Origin: a virus
DNA: 46,051 nt
IMG/VR virus record: IMGVR_UViG_3300042261_001794
Coordinates: 1-46,051 of that record
Direction: 5' to 3' (one strand)
Both the position numbers and the translations under genes were made by a program. Under the pieces are notes generated by a model. That model ran no database searches. It was given only the letters and a program-made list of their open reading frames with translations, and was not told the DNA's origin. Below are positions 16,948 through 25,801 of the stretch, one piece after another. Position 1 is the first letter of the stretch, and every line of letters begins with the position of its first letter.

Positions 16948-19900
16948 ATGCTTGTAGATAAAGAATTAAAAAAAGATATGTTCTTACAAAATGATTTTAA
17001 TCAAATAGTTAAAACAATTTATCAAATAATCATGAATGATTCAATGAAAGTATACGCATATACCTTTTTAGGATTTTTAAAAGATGAAGTAGATTATATA
17101 GAATTTTATATATCTTTGATTGAAGCTACACATAAACAAAATCCAAGTAATTTAATGTTAAAATGTATCAACTTTGAGTTTTATCCTGTTGAAAAATATT
17201 TAAGCGTTTTTAACCCATCAGTTGATCAATATAAATATTTTTTTGATTACTATCAAAGAAACGTTATAAGCGATCAAGATATTGAAAAAATTATCAATTA
17301 TTTTAATCAATTAATTATTAATGATGGTTACAAAGAGACAAACACAACAATAAGATATATGGAGGCTTTAAAATTTATAAATAACAATTATTTTGAATTA
17401 TTTCTAAATAATATAATTGACAATTCAACAATTCCAAATAATAAATATAAATTTGAATTGTTTGTAAATTTAGTAAATCAGAATATTGTAGCCTATGAAA
17501 AAGATCAAGAAAAATTCACAAAAACAATTAGACTGATTTGCTATATTGGTGAAAAAACAAGAATTGATAATTATCAATTTATATTACCAATAATTATGAT
17601 GGATAAAATGAAACCTGAATATAATTATGACCTATATTTAAAATTAATAAATATTGTTATTAATTTAAGCCAAACACCATATACTCTATTAAAAGCTCCA
17701 TCGGTTAAAAATAATAGAGAATTGTATTTATACGTATTAAAAACAATAGCAGAATATAAAGTGGATAGTTATCAAGAGTTTCAGGATAGAGACTTACATA
17801 AAGATGAAGAAAACAATTTAAATATTATGCAGGGAATGGCTATATCTAAATCTGCATATAATTATTATGTAGATGGATATTTTAATAATTATCCAGAGAT
17901 AAAAAGAAAAGCATTAGAAAACATAGTAAAAGAAGAATCTAAAGCATTTGTTTTATTATCATATAATGATATTGATAAAAATGAATATCCAGATCTTTAT
18001 CAACAAGCAATTAATTCGGTTTTAGAAGGAGGTTTTGGTTTAAGATTATTAAAAGGTGGCATAATTCAAAAAAATAGTGAAGAGGCAAAAAGTATAATAT
18101 TAAATAATGTGGATGATTGTAAAAAATATTCATCTATAAAAGATTTTATTACAGATGAAGAAACAAATAATATTGTTATAAATAATATATTAAATAAAAA
18201 ATTAGAAGATATTGAAAATAAAGATTTAGATCATAAATATAGCAATGAAGAAGTGTTTAATATAATATTAAATCAAAACAATGAAACTTCTTGTTGTCTT
18301 GATTTAATAAAAACAGGTATCTTAAATGAAAATCAATACCCACAATTTATGAATATGGCAATTAAAAATATTATTAAGTACAATAATGCGTTAAAATCAG
18401 CTCTTTATGGAGAAAATGTTACTTCTAATAATAATCCTAGAACATTTAATTTACTGATTAATGAGGTATTGAGAAATAAAGAGGATATTATTTACAATAT
18501 AGAATCTTTATTTGCAAAAAACATTATTAATAAAAACAATATTGAGATATTTGATAGATGTTTATTTATATTATTAGAAAAAGACCCTAAATATATTTTT
18601 GAAAATGGATTAATTAATAAAAACGAAGAGTATGATAAATTTATGCTAGTTGTTTCTAACGTTATTAATTCAAACCTTCCAACCCAAACAAAGTTGAATT
18701 CATATAATATAATTTTAAATTACAAATTACTAAATCCTGAAGTTGAATTAGAAAAAAAATATATAAAAGCCATTATATCTCAATATACAAATGGAAGGGA
18801 AATCTCAACATTAAGACAATACGCACTAAGCGAAAAGGTTACTGATGATCTGGCGTTCGATATTTACAATAAGGTTAAATATGATAATAAGCACTATAAT
18901 CTGTTTGTTGATACTGTTGACAATGAACTAAAATCTATGTTTATTAATTATTTTAACAATGATATACAAACAGGTAAAATTTCAACCGATATTGCATGGA
19001 AAAATATCTTTAAGGCATTTTCTAAAGATAGATATTTTTATGGAATGGTGGAAAATGTTTATGGCGATTATAGAGGTCATGAGAAAACAGAAAACACAAA
19101 AATAACCTTAAATGAATTGAATAAGAAAACCATTCCATTATTGGCTCAAAAAACAAAGGAAGATTTTTTTAAATTAATAGATCTAAAAAATCAAGCCATA
19201 CCAGAAAATAACGATATTATAACTGAATCAGCAAACAAATTAATAATATTACAAAAAAACGAAATAATAAGTTTAAATAACTCAGAAAAAATAACATTAA
19301 TTAAAGAATGTATAAATGACAATAAATCTATTAAAAAACATATTGGTAAAGATCTTGAAGATATTGTTTCTAAATTTGGTAAAAATAATTTTTTCTCCTT
19401 TTTGACTACAAGATACTTTATTAATAATGATAGTTTATATGAAGTTTTAATTCTTTTAAATCAAAATAAAGATCAAGAAAAATTAAATTGGTTTTTATTT
19501 AATAATCTTGGAAATAAATTAATTGATCTTGAAAAGATCTTAAATATTCGCAAACAAGCTATTGCCTCTGGAGATTTAAATATAGGAAATTTTAAAGGAG
19601 TTAATGGTTTGTTTCCGGATACTTATGATGGCATTATGGAATATGAAGCAAGTAAAAAATTGCCTTATTTAGATGAAAAATTATTACCATTTGCTTCTTT
19701 AATCGCAAAAAATGGTAATAGATCTTGGAATATCATCTCTTGGAATATCATCGGAAATTTCTTAAATGAATTAAAAATTGCAGAGACCCAAACGATACCT
19801 TATGATTTATATACGAATAGTCAACCCTTTGTATTTGAAATATTAAAAAAAGATAATCCTTTAGGAACTGTTCTTGGTGATTTGACTGGTTGTTGTCAAA

Positions 19901-20454
19901 AAATAGATGGCGAAGGTAAAAGTTGTATTATTGATGGTTATAATAATCCAGATTCTGGGTTTTTAGCAATATATAACAGGAAAAAACTAGTTGCACAGGC
20001 ATGGTTGAGATACAGTAGAACGATGAATAGTTTGGTTCTCGACAATATTGAAGCAGTAAATGTTTATGATTCTAATTTTTATCAAATAGATAGCGAATTC
20101 AGTTATGGTCCATCATTGGAATTTAGTGATATGATTTTTGAAAGAATAAAAAATACAGTTAATGAAAACAATAATAATAATGAAAATATAAATAAAAAAA
20201 GAGAACAATTAAGTCAAGCAATTGTTGAATGGGCGAAATATATAAAACAGAAATTGAATTTAAAAGAAGTTGCTGTTGGCACTGGTTATATTGATGTTAA
20301 ATTTAATTCTTCAGAAATAGAGCTTAAACCAATTGATGTACAAGAATATTTTCCTGAAACTTATAATCTTTATACAGACATAAAATCCAGTAGAGATAAT
20401 ATAAAATTAGCATTTAATTATAAAAAAATAAATAGAAGATACTATATTATTTAG
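16948..20454 (+). CDS. Giant helical protein with conserved C-terminal domain, downstream part of a frameshifted gene
   Basis: 1168 codons from the first ATG, but this ATG has no SD. The frame is open from 16774 and codes sensible sequence (KKAQLNNTNEKIDF and onward) before it, so translation probably enters by a -1 frameshift from the DUF5661 ORF. Residues about 1-900 are long, Asn/Ile/Lys-rich helices that look repeat-like. Residues about 960-1060 form a distinct domain with LGDLTGCCQ (C982-C983) and AQAWLRYS, a pattern I recall at the C-termini of other large phage or plasmid proteins, possibly GNAT-like. The final part contains a short Asn-rich linker. The function is unknown; the size would suit a virion-internal or host-takeover protein. 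Confidence 0.72.
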   Translation: MLVDKELKKDMFLQNDFNQIVKTIYQIIMNDSMKVYAYTFLGFLKDEVDYIEFYISLIEATHKQNPSNLMLKCINFEFYPVEKYLSVFNPSVDQYKYFFDYYQRNVISDQDIEKIINYFNQLIINDGYKETNTTIRYMEALKFINNNYFELFLNNIIDNSTIPNNKYKFELFVNLVNQNIVAYEKDQEKFTKTIRLICYIGEKTRIDNYQFILPIIMMDKMKPEYNYDLYLKLINIVINLSQTPYTLLKAPSVKNNRELYLYVLKTIAEYKVDSYQEFQDRDLHKDEENNLNIMQGMAISKSAYNYYVDGYFNNYPEIKRKALENIVKEESKAFVLLSYNDIDKNEYPDLYQQAINSVLEGGFGLRLLKGGIIQKNSEEAKSIILNNVDDCKKYSSIKDFITDEETNNIVINNILNKKLEDIENKDLDHKYSNEEVFNIILNQNNETSCCLDLIKTGILNENQYPQFMNMAIKNIIKYNNALKSALYGENVTSNNNPRTFNLLINEVLRNKEDIIYNIESLFAKNIINKNNIEIFDRCLFILLEKDPKYIFENGLINKNEEYDKFMLVVSNVINSNLPTQTKLNSYNIILNYKLLNPEVELEKKYIKAIISQYTNGREISTLRQYALSEKVTDDLAFDIYNKVKYDNKHYNLFVDTVDNELKSMFINYFNNDIQTGKISTDIAWKNIFKAFSKDRYFYGMVENVYGDYRGHEKTENTKITLNELNKKTIPLLAQKTKEDFFKLIDLKNQAIPENNDIITESANKLIILQKNEIISLNNSEKITLIKECINDNKSIKKHIGKDLEDIVSKFGKNNFFSFLTTRYFINNDSLYEVLILLNQNKDQEKLNWFLFNNLGNKLIDLEKILNIRKQAIASGDLNIGNFKGVNGLFPDTYDGIMEYEASKKLPYLDEKLLPFASLIAKNGNRSWNIISWNIIGNFLNELKIAETQTIPYDLYTNSQPFVFEILKKDNPLGTVLGDLTGCCQKIDGEGKSCIIDGYNNPDSGFLAIYNRKKLVAQAWLRYSRTMNSLVLDNIEAVNVYDSNFYQIDSEFSYGPSLEFSDMIFERIKNTVNENNNNNENINKKREQLSQAIVEWAKYIKQKLNLKEVAVGTGYIDVKFNSSEIELKPIDVQEYFPETYNLYTDIKSSRDNIKLAFNYKKINRRYYII

Positions 20455-20470
20455 TATCTTCTATCTTTTT
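20432..20470. terminator. Bidirectional terminator inside overlapping convergent genes
   Basis: A perfect 13-bp stem (ATAGAAGATACTA / TAGTATCTTCTAT, 7-nt loop, 20432-20464) is followed by CTTTTTT on the plus strand and TTATTTTTTTA on the minus strand. Both stop codons lie within the hairpin. Confidence 0.85.
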
Positions 20471-20956
20471 TATATATTCATCAAACAATAATATTCCACC
20501 AAGAAAATCAATAGGTGTTTCAAATCTGAAATATTTATTATTGTTTTCATTTTCTATTACAAATGGAATAGAGGCATATTTTAGCCAATCTCCAAAATAT
20601 ACAAAATCAGAATTAACATCAGGGTGAAGACAGAAATACTCTTGTAGTTTTACTTCTTCTATTGAAATATGTAACACTCCAGATAAATAACGAATCATTG
20701 ATTCTTCATTCAATTTTTCAGATCTATCATTTTTTATCTCTTCTGCGAATTTTAAAGATTGTCTTTTGTTTAATTTTTCGACAATCATTGGACTTTCTAC
20801 AGGAAGAGAATGCTCGTTTTTATCTATAGTGAATATAACACAAACAAATGTTTTATTGAAAGCTTCAATGTTTCTAATGTCATTTACTTTTATTAAAAAA
20901 TCAAAACCATTTTTTGGATGTATTCTCAATATGTCATTCGGTTTAAATTTTCGCAT
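20447..20956 (-). CDS. Hypothetical protein, convergent with the giant gene
   Basis: A 169-aa protein with no recognised family. The N-terminus (FKPNDILRIHPKNGFDFLIKV) suggests a small beta-barrel such as an SH3/KOW-like fold; the middle is helical and the C-terminus mixed. AGGTGA precedes the ATG. Its last 8 nt overlap the end of the convergent giant gene, with a shared terminator hairpin across the overlap. Confidence 0.62.
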   Translation of the reverse strand: MRKFKPNDILRIHPKNGFDFLIKVNDIRNIEAFNKTFVCVIFTIDKNEHSLPVESPMIVEKLNKRQSLKFAEEIKNDRSEKLNEESMIRYLSGVLHISIEEVKLQEYFCLHPDVNSDFVYFGDWLKYASIPFVIENENNNKYFRFETPIDFLGGILLFDEYIKKIEDTK

Positions 20957-21003
20957 TATTCACCTATTTTATTATTTATTAATATCAAATTATTTCCAGA
21001 TAT

Positions 21004-21166
21004 TTAAAAATCCAGTGTATCCCCATCAATAATTTGTGGATGGATATAAAAGGTAACTTTATTATCGGAAATATTACATCGAACAGTATGATCAACTGTT
21101 TTTTTGTTTTCTGAAATAACTCTCTAGTGATAATTCTGGTTTCCTAACGCATACGTCTAAACTCAT
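21004..21166 (-). pseudogene. Frameshifted mini-gene coupled to the DUF5662 gene
   Basis: The ATG at 21166 overlaps the upstream stop as ATGA. The first frame gives MSLDVCVRKPELSLE and then hits TGA after 24 codons. From about 21120 a second frame reads VISENKKTVDHTVRCNIS and continues to TLDF and TAA at 21004. Removing one base near the GAGAG at 21120-21124 restores a continuous ORF of about 53 codons. The second half looks like real coding sequence (a beta-rich FYIHPQ motif). This may be a true mutation, a +1 frameshift or a sequencing error. Confidence 0.5.
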
Positions 21167-21642
21167 TTTATTTTCTCCCATGATTTTAACAATTTTGCTG
21201 TATTTATAAATATCTCTTTTAAATCATCGCTATAATTAAACCTTTTCTGATTTATTTCTATGCTTTTCATAATATCACCATCATCATGCCTTTTCGTTGA
21301 ACTATACCAATCACAAATCATTTCAACTAAATCAAGCAGATTCATGCCAAGAATTCCATTTTCATAATGTTCTGGATGGTGTTTGTTGACTTTATAATGG
21401 TGGTCTAAAGCTGGTTTTAAGCCTGCTAGTAATTTTTTATATTCCTCAGAGCCATAAGTGCTATTCTTTAGTTTTGGTGTATATTCAAAAAAATATTCTT
21501 GTTCTTCTTTTTCTAATTTGCTTTTATCATGACTCATACTTCTCATCAATAAATCTTTTATCACAAATAATAAAAATTTTTTAACCATATTTATATGGTC
21601 TTTTGTTTCTCTAATAAAAATTTCTCTAGAATATTCTGACAT
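21163..21642 (-). CDS. DUF5662 family protein
   Basis: A 159-aa protein that fits DUF5662, a phage/bacterial family of HD-like helical proteins. Key positions are H16 in TKDHI, H38-D39 in SHDKSK, H81-H82 followed by H88-H89 in HHPEHYENGI, D111-W112 in EMICDWYSS, and R118-H119. The spacing of His/Asp residues suggests a metal-bound hydrolase, but no activity is known for the family. GGAG precedes the ATG. It ends on an ATGA overlap with a frameshifted mini-gene and follows the phosphoribosyltransferase gene after 12 nt, so the three form one operon. Confidence 0.78.
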   Translation of the reverse strand: MSEYSREIFIRETKDHINMVKKFLLFVIKDLLMRSMSHDKSKLEKEEQEYFFEYTPKLKNSTYGSEEYKKLLAGLKPALDHHYKVNKHHPEHYENGILGMNLLDLVEMICDWYSSTKRHDDGDIMKSIEINQKRFNYSDDLKEIFINTAKLLKSWEKIK

Positions 21643-21654
21643 ATTTATTCTCCA

Positions 21655-22440
21655 TTATTTAACATGACGAGTTATTATTTTCTCTACTTCTTTTAAAGTT
21701 AATTGTTTTTCCCAAGGAAAATTTACCCATGCATTTTTTGAAACTTCCATTCCAGATTCCCATAATTCTTTTAAATTGGGGCATAATTCGTTTTTCACTA
21801 AAACTACAAACCTATCGTTCTCTTTCATTAAAGATTTTATTTCTTTATAAAACGTATCACCAGAATGAACAATATCGTCAACAAACAGTATTTTTATATA
21901 TTCATTTCTAGACGTTTTTTTCAATACACCCCATTCTATATATGGAATATTGAGCATGTGACTTATTGCTGTTGCTGCAACCAAACCACCTCTTGGAATA
22001 CCGCAAACTGCATCAAAAAACATACCTTCTACTTTGCTTTTTTGTTTGATTTTTATAAGAAGATCTTGCATTATTTTTTGATAACATAATTTATTATTGT
22101 TTTCCCATGATATATTAATTATGTCTATATTTTTTATAACATTTTCAGTAATTTTGCATTTATTTATATAAAAACAATATTTTGGATCGTATTCTTCTGT
22201 TACAATAAATATCTCATCTTTATTTGTTTTATTTATATAGAATAATTTTTGATTGATTACAGATAAATTTTTTATTATCTCTGCATAATCTGATTCTTCT
22301 ACCATTACTTTAAATGGTTTGTATTTTTTCTCTTCCATTATATCGAATGCAGTTTTCAATACATCATCATCAAATTTTGAACAAATTATACACTGTTCAG
22401 ATGGTATTTGAGTCTTTATTATGTCTAAATAGTTGACCAT
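21655..22440 (-). CDS. Phosphoribosyltransferase with N-terminal extension
   Basis: A 261-aa protein. Residues about 115-230 are a type I phosphoribosyltransferase domain: GIPRGGLVAA (147-156), and the PRPP-binding loop ILFVDDIVHSGDT (184-196) with its two acidic residues. The pattern is nearest to guanine/xanthine or pyrimidine-salvage enzymes. The first 110 residues are an unassigned mixed alpha/beta extension not found in ordinary salvage enzymes, so it may have another partner or substrate. AGGAG precedes the ATG. It opens a minus-strand operon with the DUF5662 gene. A role in nucleotide salvage or base modification is inferred. Confidence 0.84.
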   Translation of the reverse strand: MVNYLDIIKTQIPSEQCIICSKFDDDVLKTAFDIMEEKKYKPFKVMVEESDYAEIIKNLSVINQKLFYINKTNKDEIFIVTEEYDPKYCFYINKCKITENVIKNIDIINISWENNNKLCYQKIMQDLLIKIKQKSKVEGMFFDAVCGIPRGGLVAATAISHMLNIPYIEWGVLKKTSRNEYIKILFVDDIVHSGDTFYKEIKSLMKENDRFVVLVKNELCPNLKELWESGMEVSKNAWVNFPWEKQLTLKEVEKIITRHVK

Positions 22441-22558
22441 GATTTATCTCCTATAATCTGGTTATACGACATGAAAACATAAATAAAAATGAAGGTCAGT
22501 AACGGAGAATTGTAGAAAATATATTTGTAGTATTATTGAAATGTTGAGGTGAACTAAA

Positions 22559-23050
22559 ATTAAAGTCAATCTATTTCCTAAATCAAAGAAAAGAAGAATA
22601 TTAGCATATTTACTAATTTCATTGATTCCATTAGCTATATTGTTAAACACTGGTTTTCTTTCTTGTGGAAAGGTCATTTCTCAATCGATGGAGCCAGCAA
22701 TCATGACAAATAGTTATGTTGTTGTAATGAAATCAAATAATATTAAAAAGAATGATATTATTCTTTTTAGAAATGATCGTGATGATTTTTTAATTAAAAG
22801 AGTAGTCGCTATTGCCCCTGATGTGGTTGAAACAAAATATGATTGTGTTATTATTAATAATAAATTATTTGCCGAAACAGGAATTGTTTGCGGAGAGCAT
22901 AAATATATTTTAAAAAAAGATGATTTTTTTGTTATGGGTGATAATTATTATGAATCTACTGATAGTAGAGATTATGGACCAATTAAAAAGAAAGATATTA
23001 AAGGAAGAGTTATTTATATACTTAATAATAAACAAAAACTAAAAAAATAA
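22559..23050 (+). CDS. lepB: Type I signal peptidase (S26 family)
   Basis: Membrane-bound serine protease that removes signal peptides. The catalytic Ser is in SQSMEP (S43) and the general-base Lys is in LIKRVVA (K80); the C-terminal MGDNYYESTDSRDYGP is the conserved box near the active site. Numbering uses an AUU start at 22559, chosen because GAGGTG lies 7 nt upstream and the resulting N-terminus (KSKKRRILAYLLISLIPLAIL) is a complete positive-inside membrane anchor. The next start, TTG at 22622, has no SD and cuts the anchor. At about 163 aa it is short, like Gram-positive or phage S26 enzymes. The following gene starts directly after its stop. Confidence 0.85.
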   Translation: MKVNLFPKSKKRRILAYLLISLIPLAILLNTGFLSCGKVISQSMEPAIMTNSYVVVMKSNNIKKNDIILFRNDRDDFLIKRVVAIAPDVVETKYDCVIINNKLFAETGIVCGEHKYILKKDDFFVMGDNYYESTDSRDYGPIKKKDIKGRVIYILNNKQKLKK

Positions 23051-23722
23051 ATGGATAATCATATGAACAATAAAAGAAAAATTTATGTGCTTGCTAGTAA
23101 GAATAGCAAATTTAATTTAAAGCAACAAAAAATTGCTCAATATGATTATTATAACAAATTATTAGCAGATTTACGTAGAAAATTCCATTTAAGTAATGGT
23201 GATGAAAAAATAAATATTGGTAAATATATTCATCAATTAGAATCGATTATTAAATCTAATAATCAACAAAAAGAACAATCTATGGGATTCAATGTTCAAT
23301 ATGATGATTCAAAAACACCAGATAAAATGTATGCTAGAAATCATAAATTAATAACATTTATTGCGCCTCAAAAAGAACCTATTTATTGTGATGACATGGA
23401 AATAAGTTTTGATGACGAAATGATATCCAGTCATTCTGGACAAATTCTACATATGGATATATTAAAAAATTATATTAAAGAAAAATATGGGAAAACTCCA
23501 TCAAGTGAATGTTTGTTTAATGTTACTTATAATTCTATAGTTAGAGGAAGAATTGATGAAAATACCGGAGAAGCTTATATTTGGAACACATTAACTCCAG
23601 AATGTGCTTCTTTAATAAAAAAGTATTTTCCATTTGTAAAAACAATTTATCAATCATCACCCTTAAATAACACGGTAAATGCTATAATAAAAAAAGTATT
23701 TAATTTAAAAATAGCACAATAA
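23051..23722 (+). CDS. Hypothetical protein downstream of signal peptidase
   Basis: A 223-aa protein, unrecognised. The basic N-terminus contains IYVLASKNSKFN, then helices up to about residue 75 and a mixed alpha/beta remainder. The ATG abuts the signal peptidase stop and has no clear SD, so translation probably depends on coupling; an alternative ATG lies at 23063. The same frame stays convincingly coding for 35 further codons after the TAA (separate entry), so the annotated end may be a nonsense mutation or a readthrough point. A substrate or partner of the peptidase is possible but unproven; no signal peptide is evident. Confidence 0.65.
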   Translation: MDNHMNNKRKIYVLASKNSKFNLKQQKIAQYDYYNKLLADLRRKFHLSNGDEKINIGKYIHQLESIIKSNNQQKEQSMGFNVQYDDSKTPDKMYARNHKLITFIAPQKEPIYCDDMEISFDDEMISSHSGQILHMDILKNYIKEKYGKTPSSECLFNVTYNSIVRGRIDENTGEAYIWNTLTPECASLIKKYFPFVKTIYQSSPLNNTVNAIIKKVFNLKIAQ

Positions 23723-23830
23723 TTAGAATTGTTTAAAGATGACAAAGAGTTTAAATTGAATGGTGGAACATATTTTGATGAAAAAGACGATAAAAATCCG
23801 TCTATATCAACATATCCTACTGTTTCATAA
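23723..23830 (+). other. In-frame coding extension beyond a TAA stop
   Basis: Directly after the TAA at 23720-23722, the same frame reads LELFKDDKEFKLNGGTYFD and ends PTVS before TAA at 23828-23830. Its amino-acid composition resembles the preceding gene. One base change (CAA to TAA) would explain the interruption. Confidence 0.4.
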
Positions 23831-23874
23831 GCAAAATATCCTATCACTTTATTATTTGAATTATCTATTTTCTT

Positions 23875-24471
23875 TTAACTTACACCTCCTGCAAAATCAC
23901 ATGCCATTTGTTTTGCATCTTCTAGTGTTTCAGCAACCCATTCCCCTCTACCAAATTCTGATGGTATTTCATAAAATATAGATGAAATCGAATATCCCAG
24001 ACTTTCATTTGGAACTTGATCATTATATCTCCACTCAATATAAAAGCCCTCTTTTCCTTCTTCGTTTTTACCTAGCCTATAGAATGTTTTATCATGATAT
24101 TCTTTATCTTTCCAAAAATTTAATTGTTCATCTATATAATCGTTTAAATCTTTTGGTTGATAAGCGCAATCTCCCTTGGAAACCTTTGAACCAATTCCAA
24201 ATCCATAAACAGCCCTATGAGACCAACCATACCATTTCTGTTCGATAGGATTAAAACCAATATTTGATGTATTTCCATTAATATTTTTTCTATTCTGTAT
24301 TTGCTCAGTTATTCCAAAATCTGCTAAAAACTCTAAATCTTTTTCCTGATCAATAGCACCAACATAACTACCATCTATTTTTGAAACGTAATATTTATGA
24401 CAATAATCATCTACCATCGTTTCTCTTTTTTCTGTATTATCATTCAATATTTTAATTAATTTTTCAGTCAT
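23875..24471 (-). CDS. Hypothetical phage protein
   Basis: A 198-aa protein of no named family. The start at 24471 (MTEKLIKIL) is preferred because AGGAGA lies 10 nt upstream and it overlaps the previous gene by only 8 nt; an in-frame ATG at 24519 lies deeper in that gene. The central part (IGFNPIEQKWYGWSHRAVYGFGIGS, about 75-100) is rich in Trp, Tyr and Gly, a pattern I recall from other phage hypotheticals. The C-terminus (WVAETLEDAKQMACDFAGGV) resembles a small helical cap. It is the last gene of the long minus-strand run. Confidence 0.65.
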   Translation of the reverse strand: MTEKLIKILNDNTEKRETMVDDYCHKYYVSKIDGSYVGAIDQEKDLEFLADFGITEQIQNRKNINGNTSNIGFNPIEQKWYGWSHRAVYGFGIGSKVSKGDCAYQPKDLNDYIDEQLNFWKDKEYHDKTFYRLGKNEEGKEGFYIEWRYNDQVPNESLGYSISSIFYEIPSEFGRGEWVAETLEDAKQMACDFAGGVS

Positions 24472-25351
24472 TTTGTTTTGTCTCCTGACTATATAATTTT
24501 TTATCCAAGTCACTACCATTTAAACACCCAAAAATAGGAACAATTAATTCCATTTCAATATTTCTTATTGTTCTATTATCATTTTCAACATATACTGTAA
24601 CTCTATTTTGTTGATAATCTAAAGTCATACTGTCTTTAGTTACTCTAATCATTCTAGGTTTAAAGGCTAAAACATAATTTAATGCAAGATTGTTCCAAGG
24701 TTTTCCCCTTAAATCATGAAGAATATCAACACATGTCCAACTTGATGATTTTTTTAATAACGATTCATCAACAGTTTTACCATGATCAGAATAATATTGA
24801 TCGGCCAAATCAAATTCGTATGCCGGATGTTCATTCATTCTTATATCCTGTTCTTTTAGATATTCACCATATTCTTCTTTATCATATGGATTTGTTATTG
24901 TTATTACCCAATTGCATTCTTTAGGAAAAGAATTGATTGCCATTGTTTCAATTCTTATTGGAATTGCTGGAACATGTTCAATTGGATTAATTCTATTAAG
25001 TTCTTCATTGCAAAATTTGACATTATAACAATATTTGCATACTATATTTTCTTTATCAAAAATGAAAGATGGAATATAATTTTGCACATATTCACAATCT
25101 GGACAATAAAGTTGCCAAGAATCTTCATTCGGTTTTAGCTTTAATAAATTATGATTAGAATTTCTTCCGCAAGTTAAAGGATGTTGTTGAACACATTTTT
25201 GAAGCAAATCAAATTTATCAATCGTTAATTGTATTTTTTCCAATTCTTTAGGCTCTACGGTTTCTTTTAAAGAATTTACTACATTTGGATCAATTATAGA
25301 TTCTCCAATCATTTCAACTATTTTAAAGCCTACTTGTTTTCTTTCTTCCAT
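24464..25351 (-). CDS. Zinc-ribbon hypothetical protein with conserved C-terminal domain
   Basis: A 295-aa protein. The ATG at 25351 overlaps the phosphatase stop as TAATG, with GGAG upstream; an in-frame TTG six bases earlier is unlikely. Residues about 55-125 carry a possible zinc site: CGRNSNH, then CPDC, CKYC and a following FC. The C-terminal domain (about 200-280) has DLRGKPWNNLALNY and PRMIRVTKDSMTLDYQQNRVTV, matching an unnamed domain I have seen in phage accessory proteins. No enzymatic residues are clear. Coupled translation with the phosphatase suggests a shared context. Confidence 0.68.
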   Translation of the reverse strand: MEERKQVGFKIVEMIGESIIDPNVVNSLKETVEPKELEKIQLTIDKFDLLQKCVQQHPLTCGRNSNHNLLKLKPNEDSWQLYCPDCEYVQNYIPSFIFDKENIVCKYCYNVKFCNEELNRINPIEHVPAIPIRIETMAINSFPKECNWVITITNPYDKEEYGEYLKEQDIRMNEHPAYEFDLADQYYSDHGKTVDESLLKKSSSWTCVDILHDLRGKPWNNLALNYVLAFKPRMIRVTKDSMTLDYQQNRVTVYVENDNRTIRNIEMELIVPIFGCLNGSDLDKKLYSQETKQND

Positions 25352-25773
25352 TACCAATTCTCCATCATTACTTTTACAACATGTGGATTTGGATTTGATC
25401 TTTCTCCACTTTCATTTAAAACCGAAGCTCCTAATTTATCCGCTATAAAATAAGCCAAGGCTGTTGATCTGCTAACCCCAGCTTTACAATGTATAAATAG
25501 GGTGTTAACATGGTCTGGAAGCCCCTTCACAAATAAATAAATTTGTCTGGCATGTCCACCATCAAATAGCTTAGAATTATTTAATAAATCTTTTCTATTG
25601 ATTAAAATCAATTCTTCTGGACACAAATCATCAAATTGTAATGTTAAAATATTTGACCATCCTCTTAAATTCGCTTTTTTACCAGGATCAGTTATTGAAA
25701 TTATAGCAGAACTACTCGAAGGGTTTAACCTTTCTGCTTTATTTTGCGACATGAACACTATTTCTTTTATCAT
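25351..25773 (-). CDS. Dual-specificity / tyrosine phosphatase-like protein
   Basis: A 140-aa Cys-dependent phosphatase of the DSP/PTP fold. The P-loop FIHCKAGVSRSTA (93-105) contains catalytic C96 and phosphate-binding R102 in the HCX5R arrangement. FDGGHARQIYLFVKG (70-84) corresponds to the helix before it. It is short compared with host PTPs but normal for phage or bacterial minimal DSPs. It could remove phosphate from proteins or small molecules. AAGGAA lies 5 nt before the ATG. It heads a coupled set with the zinc-ribbon protein and the 198-aa protein. Confidence 0.82.
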   Translation of the reverse strand: MIKEIVFMSQNKAERLNPSSSSAIISITDPGKKANLRGWSNILTLQFDDLCPEELILINRKDLLNNSKLFDGGHARQIYLFVKGLPDHVNTLFIHCKAGVSRSTALAYFIADKLGASVLNESGERSNPNPHVVKVMMENW

Positions 25774-25801
25774 AAATATTCCTTAATCTCTCTTTGCTGG
25801 A

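Noticed and set aside
23650-23847. Minus-strand 65-codon frame
   Set aside because: It is the reverse reading of a plus-strand coding extension, with no SD.
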